A stretch of 64,000 nucleotides of DNA from Streptomyces cyaneochromogenes (GCF_003963535.1 NZ_CP034539.1:806001-870000), one strand, 5' to 3'. Numbered from the stretch's first letter, positions 16,687 to 26,808 are shown. Translations and numbers: made by a program. Notes: generated by a model from the letters alone, not told the origin.

Positions 16687-18408
16687 CTAGTCGCTCTCTT
16701 CGGTGCGGTGCTGCTCGGTGGACTCGCGGCCGTGGGCAGTCGCGCCTTCCTCGCCGGGCTCGCGGCCCGCGGTGGCGAAGGCGGCCAGGCCGGCGAAGGA
16801 CGCGTCGGGCGGAACGGCCACGACGCTGGCCGTGTCCTCGCTCCGCTCCGGGCGCTCGGCCGGCTCGTGGCGTGCCGCCTCGTGCCGTTTGCTGCGTCGC
16901 CGGGGCAGACCGCCGGGCGTGGTCTCCACGGCGTCGGCCGCATCGGCTGTGGCCGCCTGGGCGACCGGCTGATCGCGGGCCGGGGCGACCGCGGTGGCCG
17001 GTGCCGTCGGCGCCGCCTGGGTGGCGGAGGCGGCCGCGGGCAGCGGGCTGAAGTACTTGTGCGGGACCACGACCACCACTGAGGTGCCGAGCCACGGCGA
17101 GTCCGCGAAGGTGACACGGATGCCGTAGCGGCGGGCGAGGATGCCGACGACGCGCAGACCGATGTTCGCGTCCTCCGAGATGCCGCCCAGACCCGCGCCG
17201 GGCTCGGTGCCGGTGAGGGCGTACTCGGCCTCGCGCTTCTTCTCCTCGCTCAGGCCCTTGCCGGAGTCCTGGATCTCGATGCCGACGCCGTTCGGGACCT
17301 CCTTGCCGGAGACGATCACCGGCTCGGTGGGCGGCGAATAGCGGGCCGCGTTGTCCAGCAGGTGGGCGAAGATCAGCGTGAGGTGGTCGACGAGGCCGCC
17401 GTCGACGCCGAGTTCGGGCAGATGGCGTACGTCGATCCGGTGGAAGTCCTTGATCCGGCCGATGCCGCCGCGGACCACGCTGAGCAGACGCTGCGGCTCC
17501 TGCCACTGCCGGCCGGGCCGGTCCGAGCCGCCGAGCACGCTGATGCTGGCGGCGAGACAGTCGGCGGGGCCGATCGCCTGGTCGAGCTCCATCAGTCCGC
17601 GGGCGACGGCCGGCAGCCGGCCGTGCTCGCCCTGCAGCTCGTGCAGCCGGCCGCGGAGCTTGCTGGTCAGTACGTGGATCCGGTTGCCGACACTGATCAC
17701 GGCCTGCTCGGCGGAGGTCGAGCGGTTGAACTCCTCCTCGACTCCGATCAGGGAGGTCCGCAGCACCTTGCGCAGGCTGGTCTGCAGTTCGGCGCTGACC
17801 TTGGCGCACTGGTTGACGCTCGGCAGGACGTCGTCGATGGCGTCGCCCGCGCGCAGTTGGCGCAGCGCCTCGGGGAGCTGCTCGTCGGCGAGCCGGGCGA
17901 CGGCGGCCAGTTGGTGGGCCAGCTGCTCCTGCCATACCTCGGCCTGGTCGGCGAGCTGGGCTTCGTAGGACTGGGCCTGGGCGGCGATCCGCTCCTCGTA
18001 GGACGCGCCGGCCTCGGCCAGCTGTTCCTCGTACGCCCGGACCTGCTCGGCCAGTTGGGCCTCATAGGCGCCGGACTGTTCGACGAGGCGGCTCTCCAGG
18101 GCGGCGCGGTCGGCGCTGAACTTCCGCTCCAGGCCCGCCACATGCTGCTGCCACTGCTGCGAGTGCTCGGCCTGCGAGGTGCGGAACTCGCCCTCGGACC
18201 TGGTCAACTGCGCCCGGGTTCGCAGCAGGAGGCGCACACACACGGTGCTGGCCGCGGTCGCCGCGACTCCCGCGACGCCGGCGGTTATTCGGTCGGAGCT
18301 CATGAACGTGGCGGCAACCGTCCCACCTCCTAAAGCCAGTGGCATCAGCCACCAGCTGTACCAGGCGACAGGGGGCCGCGCCGCCGGCGGCGGAGTGGCG
18401 AGTTCCAT
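16687..18408 (-). CDS. cvnA: Conservon sensor histidine kinase-like protein with hendecad coiled coil
   Basis: A 573-residue membrane protein and first gene of the conservon. Two hydrophobic segments near the N terminus (VAWYSWWLMPLALGGGTVAA and ITAGVAGVAATAASTVCVRLL) are followed by a coiled coil built of six 11-residue repeats at about residues 104-169, each like YEAQLAEQVRA. The HATPase domain has HLLDNAARYSPP (N box) and GLGGISEDANIGLRVVG. No clear phosphorylatable His is seen, as usual for CvnA. The Ala/Pro/Glu-rich tail after about residue 465 is disordered. Start at 18408 has AAGGA 5 bases upstream; 18465 is an alternative ATG with no such site. Confidence 0.9.
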   Translation of the reverse strand: MELATPPPAARPPVAWYSWWLMPLALGGGTVAATFMSSDRITAGVAGVAATAASTVCVRLLLRTRAQLTRSEGEFRTSQAEHSQQWQQHVAGLERKFSADRAALESRLVEQSGAYEAQLAEQVRAYEEQLAEAGASYEERIAAQAQSYEAQLADQAEVWQEQLAHQLAAVARLADEQLPEALRQLRAGDAIDDVLPSVNQCAKVSAELQTSLRKVLRTSLIGVEEEFNRSTSAEQAVISVGNRIHVLTSKLRGRLHELQGEHGRLPAVARGLMELDQAIGPADCLAASISVLGGSDRPGRQWQEPQRLLSVVRGGIGRIKDFHRIDVRHLPELGVDGGLVDHLTLIFAHLLDNAARYSPPTEPVIVSGKEVPNGVGIEIQDSGKGLSEEKKREAEYALTGTEPGAGLGGISEDANIGLRVVGILARRYGIRVTFADSPWLGTSVVVVVPHKYFSPLPAAASATQAAPTAPATAVAPARDQPVAQAATADAADAVETTPGGLPRRRSKRHEAARHEPAERPERSEDTASVVAVPPDASFAGLAAFATAGREPGEEGATAHGRESTEQHRTEESD

Positions 18409-18712
18409 CAGCATCCTTCGAGGCAACGATCGATCAAGGGGGGTGTGCAAGGCGATCGCACTCATGAGTACGCACCACGAGATGACCGATCAGGAGCGAA
18501 TCCTGACCGAGTCAACTCGCAGCGCCGAACGGGAGCCTATCGGGTTTGAACACCAAAGGATCAACCGCACAGGTGGACGGAAGTGAGGGTTCCGTCACTG
18601 TCCGCCAAGAGAACGTACATCGACAAATGCCTTTACTGACCTGCAGAGTCGGAGAAATCGACGCGGTCGAAGGAGCCCTCGGGCACGGGTACGTCGCCGA
18701 GTTGGGCGGTGT
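18409..18712. other. Intergenic region, presumed conservon promoter
   Basis: No gene is supported in these 304 bases between the conservon start and the stop of the convergent-side GlxA gene. I saw no strong hairpin or palindrome. Confidence 0.5.
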
Positions 18713-19726
18713 TCATCGTGCGGGGGTCGAGACGCTGTCCGCCGCCTGGAACGTGCGCCGGTACGCCTGCGGTGAGACGCCGATCGCGGCGTGCAGGTGC
18801 TGGCGCAGGGATGCGCCCGTGGCGAAGCCGACCCGGCCGGCGATCTGATCGACCGACAGATCGCTGGACTCCAGCAGATGCCGGGCGCGGACGACGCGCT
18901 GCTGGATGAGCCAGCGGCCGGGGCTGAGGCCGACCTCGTCGTTGAAGCGGCGCGCGAAGGTACGCATGCTCATGCGGGCGTGGGCGGCGAGGTCGGCCAG
19001 AGCGAGGGGCTCGTCCAGGCGCTCCAGGGCCCAGGCGCGGGTGGCGGCTGTGCTCGCGGCTCCGATCTCCGGCACCGGCTGCTCGATGTACTGGGCCTGG
19101 CCGCCGTCCCTGAAGGGGGGCACGACGCAGCGCCGGGCCACCGTGTTGGCCAGTTCGCCGCCGTGGTCGGTGCGGACGATGTGCAGGCAGACGTCGACGC
19201 CGGAGGCGGCGCCGGCCGAGGTGAGGATCCGGCCGTCGTGGACGAAGAGGACGTCCGGGTCCAGGTCGATGTGCGGGTAGCGGCGCCGGAAGAGGTCGGT
19301 CACGTTCCAGTGCGTGGTGGCCTGCCGGCCGTCGAGCAGACCGGCCGCGGCGAGGACGAAGGCCGCGGTGCAGATGGACACGATGCGGGCGTCCGGGCGG
19401 ATCCGCGCGAGCGCGGCGGCGACGTCGGCGGGCAGCTCCGTGGGGATGTACGGGACGGCCACGGAGGCGACCACCACGGTGTCGGCCGTGGCGAGGATCT
19501 CCGGGCCGTGCTGGACTCCGATCGTGAAGTCCGCGTTGCTGCGCACCGGGCGGCCGTCGACGCTGCAGGTCAGCACCTCGTACCGGCCGTCGGCCGCGCC
19601 GAAGATCCGGCTGGGGATGCCCAGCTCGAAGGGGTAGACGCCGTCGAGGGCCAGCACCACGACCCGTTCCACACGCCGCCCGCCCTGTCGTTCGCCCTGT
19701 CGTTCGTCTTGTCGCTCACCACACAT
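18713..19726 (-). CDS. GlxA family transcriptional regulator (DJ-1/PfpI plus AraC HTH)
   Basis: A 337-residue regulator. Residues about 20-185 form a DJ-1/PfpI-type domain (RVVVLALDGVYPFELGIPSRIF, then IVSICTAAFVLAAAGLLDG with the nucleophile-elbow Cys, and TTHWNVTDLF). Residues about 225-325 form the AraC double HTH, with MSMRTFARRFNDEVGLSPGRWL and VGFATGASLRQHLHAAIGVSPQAYRR. It is divergent from the oxidoreductase at 19798, which it may control. The first 18 residues come from a short tandem DNA repeat (DERQGERQG), so the start could be further in. Confidence 0.92.
   Translation of the reverse strand: MCGERQDERQGERQGGRRVERVVVLALDGVYPFELGIPSRIFGAADGRYEVLTCSVDGRPVRSNADFTIGVQHGPEILATADTVVVASVAVPYIPTELPADVAAALARIRPDARIVSICTAAFVLAAAGLLDGRQATTHWNVTDLFRRRYPHIDLDPDVLFVHDGRILTSAGAASGVDVCLHIVRTDHGGELANTVARRCVVPPFRDGGQAQYIEQPVPEIGAASTAATRAWALERLDEPLALADLAAHARMSMRTFARRFNDEVGLSPGRWLIQQRVVRARHLLESSDLSVDQIAGRVGFATGASLRQHLHAAIGVSPQAYRRTFQAADSVSTPAR
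19684..19711. repeat. Short 12-base tandem repeat at the GlxA gene start
   Basis: CCCTGTCGTTCG is present twice in tandem with a third partial, diverged copy (TCTTGTCGCTC). On the minus strand it encodes the DERQGERQ stretch at the start of the GlxA protein. A slippage-prone sequence at this spot could shift the effective start. Confidence 0.6.
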
Positions 19727-19797
19727 GGCATGATTCTATCGAAGGTTGGCAATCGTGCCATTTTCCTGTCCGGCGTCGCCCGGCAGGCTGGTTCACC

Positions 19798-20748
19798 ATG
19801 AGCACTGTGAACACGATGCGAGCCATCAGCCAGGACGTCCTCGGCGGTCCCGAGGTCCTGAAGGAAGTGGAGCTGGAGCGCCCGGCCCCGCGCCCCAACG
19901 AGGTACTGGTCCGCGTCCGCGCCGCGGGCGTCAACCCGACCGACTGGAAGCACCGCGCGACCGGCGGCTTCCTGGGCGAGCCGCCCTTCGTCCTGGGCTG
20001 GGACGTCTCCGGCGTGGTCGAGGCGGTCGGCATCGGCGTGGCCCGGTTCCAGCCCGGCGACGAGGTCTTCGGGATGCTGTCCTACCCCTTCGGTCACGGC
20101 TCGCACGCCGAGTACGTCACCGCGCCGGCCCGCGTCTTCGCGCACAAGCCGGCCTCGATCGACCATGTGCAGGCGGGCGCGCTGCCGCTGGTCTCCCTCA
20201 CCGCCTGGCAGGCCCTGGTCGAGTACGCGAACGTGCAGCGGGGCCAGCGGGTGCTGATCCACGCCGCCGCCGGCGGGGTGGGGCACGTGGCCGTGCAGAT
20301 CGCCAAGGCGCGGGGCGCATATGTGATCGGGACGGCGAGCGCGGGCAAGCACGGCTTCCTGCGCGGGATCGGCGTGGACGAGGCGATCGACTACCGGGAG
20401 ACCGACTTCGCCGAGGCCGTGAAGGACGTGGACGTCGTCCTGGACACGCTCGGCGGCGACACCTCGACGCGGTCGCTGCGCGTGCTGCGCCCCGGCGGGC
20501 TCGTCGTGTCGATCCTGCCGGTCGGTTCGGGCGAGTTCCACGAGGAGGCCGAGCGGCTGGGCGTCCGGTCGCTGCGGATGCTCGTCGACGCCTCGCACAG
20601 CGGAATGAAGGCGATCGCGGCGCTGGCGGAGGCGGGGAAGCTGCGCGCCACGATCGCCGGTACCTTCCCGTTGGCCGAGGCCGCCGAGGCACACGCGCTC
20701 GGCGACACCGGCCGGACCACGGGGAAGCTGGTCCTGACGGTCGACTGA
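19798..20748 (+). CDS. Quinone-oxidoreductase-like NADP-dependent MDR protein
   Basis: A 316-residue medium-chain dehydrogenase without the catalytic zinc ligands. RVRAAGVNPTDWKHR is the typical substrate-side segment, VLIHAAAGGVGHVAVQIAKARGA (around residues 157-179) the nucleotide-binding motif, and DVVLDTLGGDTSTRSL the later conserved block. It reduces quinones or enones with NADPH. The ATG at 19798 has CAGGCTGG rather than a strong site. It ends one base before the convergent alcohol dehydrogenase stop. Confidence 0.9.
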   Translation: MSTVNTMRAISQDVLGGPEVLKEVELERPAPRPNEVLVRVRAAGVNPTDWKHRATGGFLGEPPFVLGWDVSGVVEAVGIGVARFQPGDEVFGMLSYPFGHGSHAEYVTAPARVFAHKPASIDHVQAGALPLVSLTAWQALVEYANVQRGQRVLIHAAAGGVGHVAVQIAKARGAYVIGTASAGKHGFLRGIGVDEAIDYRETDFAEAVKDVDVVLDTLGGDTSTRSLRVLRPGGLVVSILPVGSGEFHEEAERLGVRSLRMLVDASHSGMKAIAALAEAGKLRATIAGTFPLAEAAEAHALGDTGRTTGKLVLTVD

Positions 20749-20749
20749 G

Positions 20750-21856
20750 TCAGAACGTCAGCACGGGCTTGATCGCCTTGCCCGCGCCCATGTCCCGTAC
20801 CGCCTGGTCGATGTCCGCGAACGGATAGGTGCTGATCAGGCGGTCCAGCGGGAGCCGCCCCTCCTTCACCAGCCGGACCAGGGCGGGGATGAACGTCCGG
20901 GTCTCGGCGTCGCCGAGGGTGAGGCCGACGACCTGCTTGCCGCCGAGCAGCCCGTTGACGTCGAGTGCGACCTCGGTGCCGAACGGCGGGGCACCGACGA
21001 CGACCAGGGTGCCGCGGGCGGCGAGCGCGTCGACGCCCTGGCGCAGGACGCCGACGTTGCCCGTGGTCTCGACGACGCCGTCGGCGCCCTGGCCTCCGGT
21101 GATCCGGCCGAGCGCCTCGGCGAGGTCGGCCTCGGCGGCGTTGACGGTGTGGGTGGCGCCCAACTCCTTGGCCAGTGACAGGCGTTCGCCGATCCGGTCG
21201 ACGGCGACGATGTTGGTGGCGGGGGTGAGCGCGGCGGCCATGACCGCGGAGAGGCCGACGGCTCCGGCGCCGAGGACGACGACCGTGCTGCCGGTGACCG
21301 GCTTCAGTACGTTCCAGACGGCGCCGACGCCGGTCTGCACTCCGCAGCCCAGCGGGGCGATCGACTCCAGCGGGACGTCGGGGTCGACCTTGACGAGGCT
21401 GCGCTCGTCCACCAACGCCCGCTCGGCGAAGGAGGACTGCCCGAAGAAGTGGCCGCCGAGCGCCTCGCCGTCCCGGCTGATCGTGCTGGTGCCGTCGGCT
21501 CGGTGCCCGCCGATGAGGTTCAGCGGCAGCCAGGTCGCGCAGTACGCCGGGTGGCCGCCGCGGCAGTTGCGGCAGTCCCCGCACGAGGTGAACGACAGCA
21601 CGACGTGGTCGCCCGGCGCGACGCCGGTCACGTCCGGGCCGACGGCCTCGACGACGCCCGCGCCCTCGTGGCCCAGGACGCCGGGGAGCGGGAAGGGCAG
21701 CCCGCCACTGGCCACGCCGAGGTCCGTGTGACACAGGCCGGTCGCCACCATGCGGACGACGGCCTCGTGCGGTCCGGGCTCGTCGAGCTCGACGTCGGAG
21801 AGGGTGAAGGGCGCTCCGCCGGACTCGACGACGGCGGCACGGGTGGGGATGGTCAT
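20750..21856 (-). CDS. Zinc-dependent alcohol dehydrogenase (MDR, aryl/benzyl alcohol type)
   Basis: A 368-residue class with both zinc sites: GLCHTDLG at about 41-48 and GHEGAGVVEAVG at 63-74 for the catalytic zinc, and CGDCRNCRGGHPAYC at about 92-106 for the structural zinc. Nucleotide binding is VVVLGAGAVGLSAVMAA. The enzyme would oxidise a primary alcohol. It lies 25 bases after the aldehyde dehydrogenase stop, with the strong site AAGGAG, so alcohol to aldehyde to acid could be one pathway. The divergent MarR gene and its palindromes likely control the pair. Confidence 0.92.
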   Translation of the reverse strand: MTIPTRAAVVESGGAPFTLSDVELDEPGPHEAVVRMVATGLCHTDLGVASGGLPFPLPGVLGHEGAGVVEAVGPDVTGVAPGDHVVLSFTSCGDCRNCRGGHPAYCATWLPLNLIGGHRADGTSTISRDGEALGGHFFGQSSFAERALVDERSLVKVDPDVPLESIAPLGCGVQTGVGAVWNVLKPVTGSTVVVLGAGAVGLSAVMAAALTPATNIVAVDRIGERLSLAKELGATHTVNAAEADLAEALGRITGGQGADGVVETTGNVGVLRQGVDALAARGTLVVVGAPPFGTEVALDVNGLLGGKQVVGLTLGDAETRTFIPALVRLVKEGRLPLDRLISTYPFADIDQAVRDMGAGKAIKPVLTF

Positions 21857-21881
21857 GGAACGGATCTCCTTGGCGGTGCGC

Positions 21882-23333
21882 TCAGTCGAGCGAGACGACG
21901 ACGGACTTGGTGGTGGTGTAGGCGTCGAGCGCCTCGGGGCCGTACTCCCGGCCGAAGCCGGAGTCCTTGACGCCGCCGAAGGGGACCGCCGGGTCGAGCA
22001 TCGCCCAGTCGTTGACCCAGACGATGCCGGCGGCCAGCCGGTCGGCGACGCGGTGGGCGCGGGCCAGGTTGCCGGTCTGGACGCCGGAGGCCAGTCCGTA
22101 CGGCGTGGAGTTGGCGAGCTCGATCGCCTCGTCCTCGGAGTCGAAGGGCTGGACGGTGAGGACCGGGCCGAAGATCTCCTCCTGGATCACCCGGGAGTCG
22201 TTCGGCAGGTCGGCGATCACGGTCGGCCTGTAGTAGTAGCCGCCGTCGAGGTCGAGCCGCTCACCGCCGCAGACGACGCGGCCGCCCTCCTTGCGGGCCA
22301 GGTCGACGTACTCCTCGACCTTGCGCAGGTGCCGCTCCCCCGCCATCGGGCCGACGACGGTCTCCGGCTTGCGCGGGTCGCCGAGCGGTACGCCGGGCAC
22401 GGCGTCGGCGAGGATGCCGAGCAGCGTGCTGTAGACCTGGCGCGCCACCAGCAGTCGCGGCCCGCCCATGCAGAACTGCCCGGTGTTGAAGACGAACCCC
22501 TTGATGATCGCGCCGACGGCCTTCTCCAGATCGGCGTCCTCGAAGACGAGGTGGGCCGCGTTGCCGCCGAGTTCCATGGTGACGGGCTTGAGCGACTCAC
22601 CGGCGATGCCGGCGACCTTCCGGCCGACCGTGGTCGAGCCGGTGAAGGCGACCTTGTCGACACCGGAGTTCCGCAGCAGCGCCTCGCCGGCCGCGGGTCC
22701 GCCGGTGACGACGTTGACCACGCCGTCCGGGACACCGGCCCGCTTGAACAGCTCGGCCATGTACAGGGCACTGAGCGGGGTCTCCTCGGCGGGCTTGTGC
22801 ACCACCGTGTTGCCCGCCGCCAGCGCCGGGGCGATCTTCGAACCGGCCAGGATGAGCGGGAAGTTGTACGGCGTGATCGCCGCGACCACGCCGAGCGGCC
22901 GGCGCCGGACGTAGGCGAGGGCGTTCATGGGTGTGTCCCGGACGGAGCCGTCCAGGGCGTGGGCGAGGGCGGCGAAGTGCTCGTAGTCGTTGGCCGCGTT
23001 GGTGACGTCCACGGCGTGCGCGAGCGTGATCGGCTTGCCGACGTCGCGGCTCTCCAGTTCCGCGATGGTGTCGGCGTTCTCCCGGATCAGCGCGGCGACC
23101 CGGTGCAGCACCCGGCCGCGCTCACGGCCGCTCAGCCCGGACCAGGCACCGTCGTCGAAGGCGTCCCGCGCGGCGCGTACGGCCGCGTCCACGTCGGCGG
23201 CACCGGCGTCCGCGACGGTGGTGACGACCGCGCCCCGCGAGGGGTCGACCACCTCGGTGCGCGCTCCGTCGGCGGCCTCGCGCCACTGGCCCCCGATGAA
23301 CAACCGACCGGGTTCGATCTCGAAGGTGGTCAT
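21882..23333 (-). CDS. NAD(P)-dependent aldehyde dehydrogenase
   Basis: A 483-residue aldehyde dehydrogenase. TPYNFPLILAGSKIAPALAAGN is the substrate-channel block, MELGGNAAHLVFEDAD holds the general base Glu, and FNTGQFCMGG holds the catalytic Cys; NP-type IFGPVLTVQPF and VPFGGVKDSGFGREYG follow. Start is the ATG at 23333, with GAGGAG 7 bases upstream; two GTG codons just before it are in frame. It is the first gene of a two-gene operon with the alcohol dehydrogenase, opposite a MarR gene. Confidence 0.94.
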   Translation of the reverse strand: MTTFEIEPGRLFIGGQWREAADGARTEVVDPSRGAVVTTVADAGAADVDAAVRAARDAFDDGAWSGLSGRERGRVLHRVAALIRENADTIAELESRDVGKPITLAHAVDVTNAANDYEHFAALAHALDGSVRDTPMNALAYVRRRPLGVVAAITPYNFPLILAGSKIAPALAAGNTVVHKPAEETPLSALYMAELFKRAGVPDGVVNVVTGGPAAGEALLRNSGVDKVAFTGSTTVGRKVAGIAGESLKPVTMELGGNAAHLVFEDADLEKAVGAIIKGFVFNTGQFCMGGPRLLVARQVYSTLLGILADAVPGVPLGDPRKPETVVGPMAGERHLRKVEEYVDLARKEGGRVVCGGERLDLDGGYYYRPTVIADLPNDSRVIQEEIFGPVLTVQPFDSEDEAIELANSTPYGLASGVQTGNLARAHRVADRLAAGIVWVNDWAMLDPAVPFGGVKDSGFGREYGPEALDAYTTTKSVVVSLD

Positions 23334-23369
23334 CACCACTCCTCAGCCTCATCGCCAAGATTTCAACCA

Positions 23370-23382
23370 ACAGGAATCCTGT
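23370..23382. promoter_or_regulatory. MarR operator, site 1
   Basis: ACAGGAATCCTGT is a perfect 6-base inverted repeat around one base, 37 bases upstream of the aldehyde dehydrogenase start. A second copy of the ACAGG...CCTGT element lies 35 bases away at 23404-23418. Position between divergent MarR and dehydrogenase genes makes it a likely MarR site. Confidence 0.75.
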
Positions 23383-23403
23383 GTGTTCCGCAGTCTCATT
23401 ACA

Positions 23404-23418
23404 GACAGGTTTCCTGTC
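23404..23418. promoter_or_regulatory. MarR operator, site 2
   Basis: GACAGGTTTCCTGTC has perfect 6-base arms around TTT. It matches the arms of site 1 (ACAGG and CCTGT) and lies 20 bases before the MarR start codon at 23438, consistent with autorepression. Confidence 0.75.
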
Positions 23419-23437
23419 AATGCTCTAGGCTGAACTC

Positions 23438-23875
23438 ATGCTCGACACCCAGGCAACCAAGGCACCTCCGTCGCTTCTCTACATGGTGAAGCAGGTGGAG
23501 CTTGTCGTGCGCTCCCACCTGGACGAGCTGGTCAAGCCGTCCGGGATCACCGCGCTGCAGTACACCGCGCTCACCGTGCTGCAGCGACACGACGGACTGT
23601 CGGCCGCCCAGCTGGCCCGCGACTCGTTCGTCACCGCGCAGTCGATCGCCGACCTGGTGCGCAGCCTGGAGACCCGCGGCCTCGTCCGCCGGGAGCGCAA
23701 CCCGCGCAATCGCCGGGAGCTGCTGATCCTGCTGACCGACGAAGGCCGCGAACTGCTCGCGCGGCACGAGGGATCCGTACGGGAACTGGAGGAGCGGATG
23801 GTGCGGGACCTCACGGCCCATCAGACCGAGCAGTTCCGCCAGGCACTCTCCAAGGCTTGGCACGCGTTGTCCTAG
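23438..23875 (+). CDS. MarR family transcriptional regulator
   Basis: A 145-residue winged-helix dimeric regulator. ITALQYTALTVLQRHDGLSAAQLARDSFVTAQSIADLVRSLETRGLVRRERNPRNRRELLILLTDEGRELL spans helix 2 through the wing, with the family DxRxxxxxLT pattern present as NPRNRRELLILLT. It is divergent from the aldehyde/alcohol dehydrogenase operon and flanked by two palindromes, so it probably represses that operon until an aldehyde, alcohol or phenolic ligand binds. Start at 23438. Confidence 0.92.
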   Translation: MLDTQATKAPPSLLYMVKQVELVVRSHLDELVKPSGITALQYTALTVLQRHDGLSAAQLARDSFVTAQSIADLVRSLETRGLVRRERNPRNRRELLILLTDEGRELLARHEGSVRELEERMVRDLTAHQTEQFRQALSKAWHALS

Positions 23876-24039
23876 CCGTGCCCCACGCGTCGTCCCGTAC
23901 GTCTCGCGAAACCTCTGTCGCAATTCGAAGACATATGTCAATCGAACATGCTCAGATTCGCTCGATCGAGGGTAACTTGCAGTGCGGGGACTGGATTTGA
24001 GCAGCCGCCGCAAGTGAGCAGGTTGGAGGCGATGTCGTC

Positions 24040-24420
24040 GTGCAGCAGGTACCTGCGCCGTTCAGTCGGCATCTGCGTGTCCACCAGCACCGGGACCACG
24101 CGGTGCTGGAGTTCCTCGGTGAGATCGACATCGCGGCGGCAGTGGAGATAGCCCCGTACCTGGACCGGGTGACGACGCACCCCGACGCCCGGATCGTGAT
24201 CGACCTCAGGAGCGTCGAGTTCTTCGACTGCTCCGGGCTGCGTCTGCTGTACCGGGCCCGCAGCCGGGTGCTCGACCACGGCGGGCAGCTGCACCTGGTC
24301 TGCACCCACCCGCTCACCCTGCGCGTCCTGAGGATCACCGGTCTGTCCCGGCTGCTCCCACCGCATCCGACGCCGGACGCGGCCCTGGGCCAGCCCGAGG
24401 CCACGTCCGGCACGTTATGA
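24040..24420 (+). CDS. STAS domain anti-sigma factor antagonist-like protein
   Basis: A 126-residue STAS protein. LEFLGEIDIAAAVEIAPYL and RIVIDLRSVEFFDCSGLRLLYRARSR give the fold; the serine at residue 65 in DCSGL is in the position phosphorylated by anti-sigma factor kinases such as RsbW/SpoIIAB. Start is the GTG at 24040 with GGAGG 10 bases upstream. No kinase or sigma factor is linked, so the partner is unknown. Confidence 0.88.
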   Translation: MQQVPAPFSRHLRVHQHRDHAVLEFLGEIDIAAAVEIAPYLDRVTTHPDARIVIDLRSVEFFDCSGLRLLYRARSRVLDHGGQLHLVCTHPLTLRVLRITGLSRLLPPHPTPDAALGQPEATSGTL

Positions 24421-24450
24421 GGCGACCAGTGAGGGCACCAGCGAGGGCAC

Positions 24451-25644
<1,194 letters not shown>

Positions 25645-25657
25645 GGCGAGCCCTCCT

Positions 25658-25707
25658 GAGCATCCGGGTGATGCCGAGCGCCGAGCATCCGGGTGATACC
25701 GGGCGTT
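25658..25707. repeat. Two 25-base tandem repeats in the tuf3 leader
   Basis: Copies at 25658-25682 and 25683-25707 agree at 21 of 25 positions; each starts GAGCATCCGGGTGAT. They lie between the PRPP synthetase stop (25725) and the EF-Tu ribosome site, so they would be in the 5' leader of the tuf3 transcript. Confidence 0.75.
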
Positions 25708-25724
25708 GCTCCGCTCCCTCCTGT

Positions 25725-26678
25725 CTATTCGGTTCCCGGCGCGTCGAACAGGGCGCTCACGGACTCCCCGTTGTGAATGCGGCGCACGGCCTCGGCGAGC
25801 GCCGGGGCGATGGACAGGATCCGCAGCTTCTCGGTGCGCTCCTCCGCCGGGACCGGCACCGTGTTGGTGCACACGATCTCCAGTACGTCGGGCTGCTCGC
25901 CGATCCGCTTCAGCGCGCCGGACGCGAACAGGCCGTGCGTACAGGCGACGCGGATCGAGCGCGGCCCCAACTCCCGCAGTCGGTCGAGGAGTTCCAGGAC
26001 GGTGCTGCCCTTGGCGATCTCGTCGTCCAGGACGATGACGTCGCGCCCGGTCACCTCGCCGATGACGGAGCTGATGCTGACCCGGTCGTCGGCGAACCGC
26101 TGCTTGGCGCCGGCGGCCACCTGGGCGCCGATCATCCGGGCGAACGCGGCGGCCTCCTTGGCGTTGCCGAGGTCCGGCGAGACGACGGTCGTCCGCGAGA
26201 GGTCGTACTGCCGGAAGTGCGCGGCGAGCTCGCGCAGCGCGTGCAGGTGGTCGACCGGCACCGTGAAGAAGCCGTGCACCTGGGGCGAGTGCAGCGTCAT
26301 CGCGAGGACACGGCTCGCGCCGGCCGACACCATCAGGTCGGCGACGAGCCGGCCGCCGAGGGAGATGCGGGGCGCGTCCTTCTTGTCGGAGCGGGCGTAG
26401 GAGTAGTGCGGCATGACGACGGTGATCCGACGGGCGGACGCCCCGCGCGCGGCGTCGCACATCAGCAGCAGCTCGACGAGGTGTTCCTGGACGGGGCGGA
26501 CCAGCGGCTGGATCAGGAAGACGTCGCGTTCCCGGCAGTTGGCCTGGAGCTGCACCTCCAGGCAGTCGTTGGCGAACCGGCTGACCCGGCTGGGACTGAG
26601 CGGCACCCCCAGATGAGCGCAGACCTCCGCCGCCAGTTCGGGGTGGGCACTACCGCTGAACACGGCGATCTCGCGCAC
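25725..26678 (-). CDS. prs: Ribose-phosphate pyrophosphokinase (PRPP synthetase), divergent paralogue
   Basis: A 317-residue enzyme making PRPP from ribose 5-phosphate and ATP. The [10 protein letters not shown] start, [30 protein letters not shown] and [16 protein letters not shown] are family blocks. The PRPP loop reads [14 protein letters not shown], where housekeeping class I enzymes have DDMIDTGGT, so this is a divergent paralogue. It is upstream of tuf3 on the same strand, 80 bases apart. A PRPP synthetase-EF-Tu pairing suggests a response to translational or nucleotide stress. Confidence 0.88.
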   Translation of the reverse strand: MREIAVFSGSAHPELAAEVCAHLGVPLSPSRVSRFANDCLEVQLQANCRERDVFLIQPLVRPVQEHLVELLLMCDAARGASARRITVVMPHYSYARSDKKDAPRISLGGRLVADLMVSAGASRVLAMTLHSPQVHGFFTVPVDHLHALRELAAHFRQYDLSRTTVVSPDLGNAKEAAAFARMIGAQVAAGAKQRFADDRVSISSVIGEVTGRDVIVLDDEIAKGSTVLELLDRLRELGPRSIRVACTHGLFASGALKRIGEQPDVLEIVCTNTVPVPAEERTEKLRILSIAPALAEAVRRIHNGESVSALFDAPGTE

Positions 26679-26808
26679 GCTCGGCTCCTCGCATGATCGT
26701 TTCTGCTGGCGGGCTCATGCTACGGGGCCCCGAAAATCGGTTGCCGCCCCCCTGCGGGGCCGCGCCATGATGACGGCGTCCGATTCCCCTCACGTCAGGA
26801 CCCCTCGC

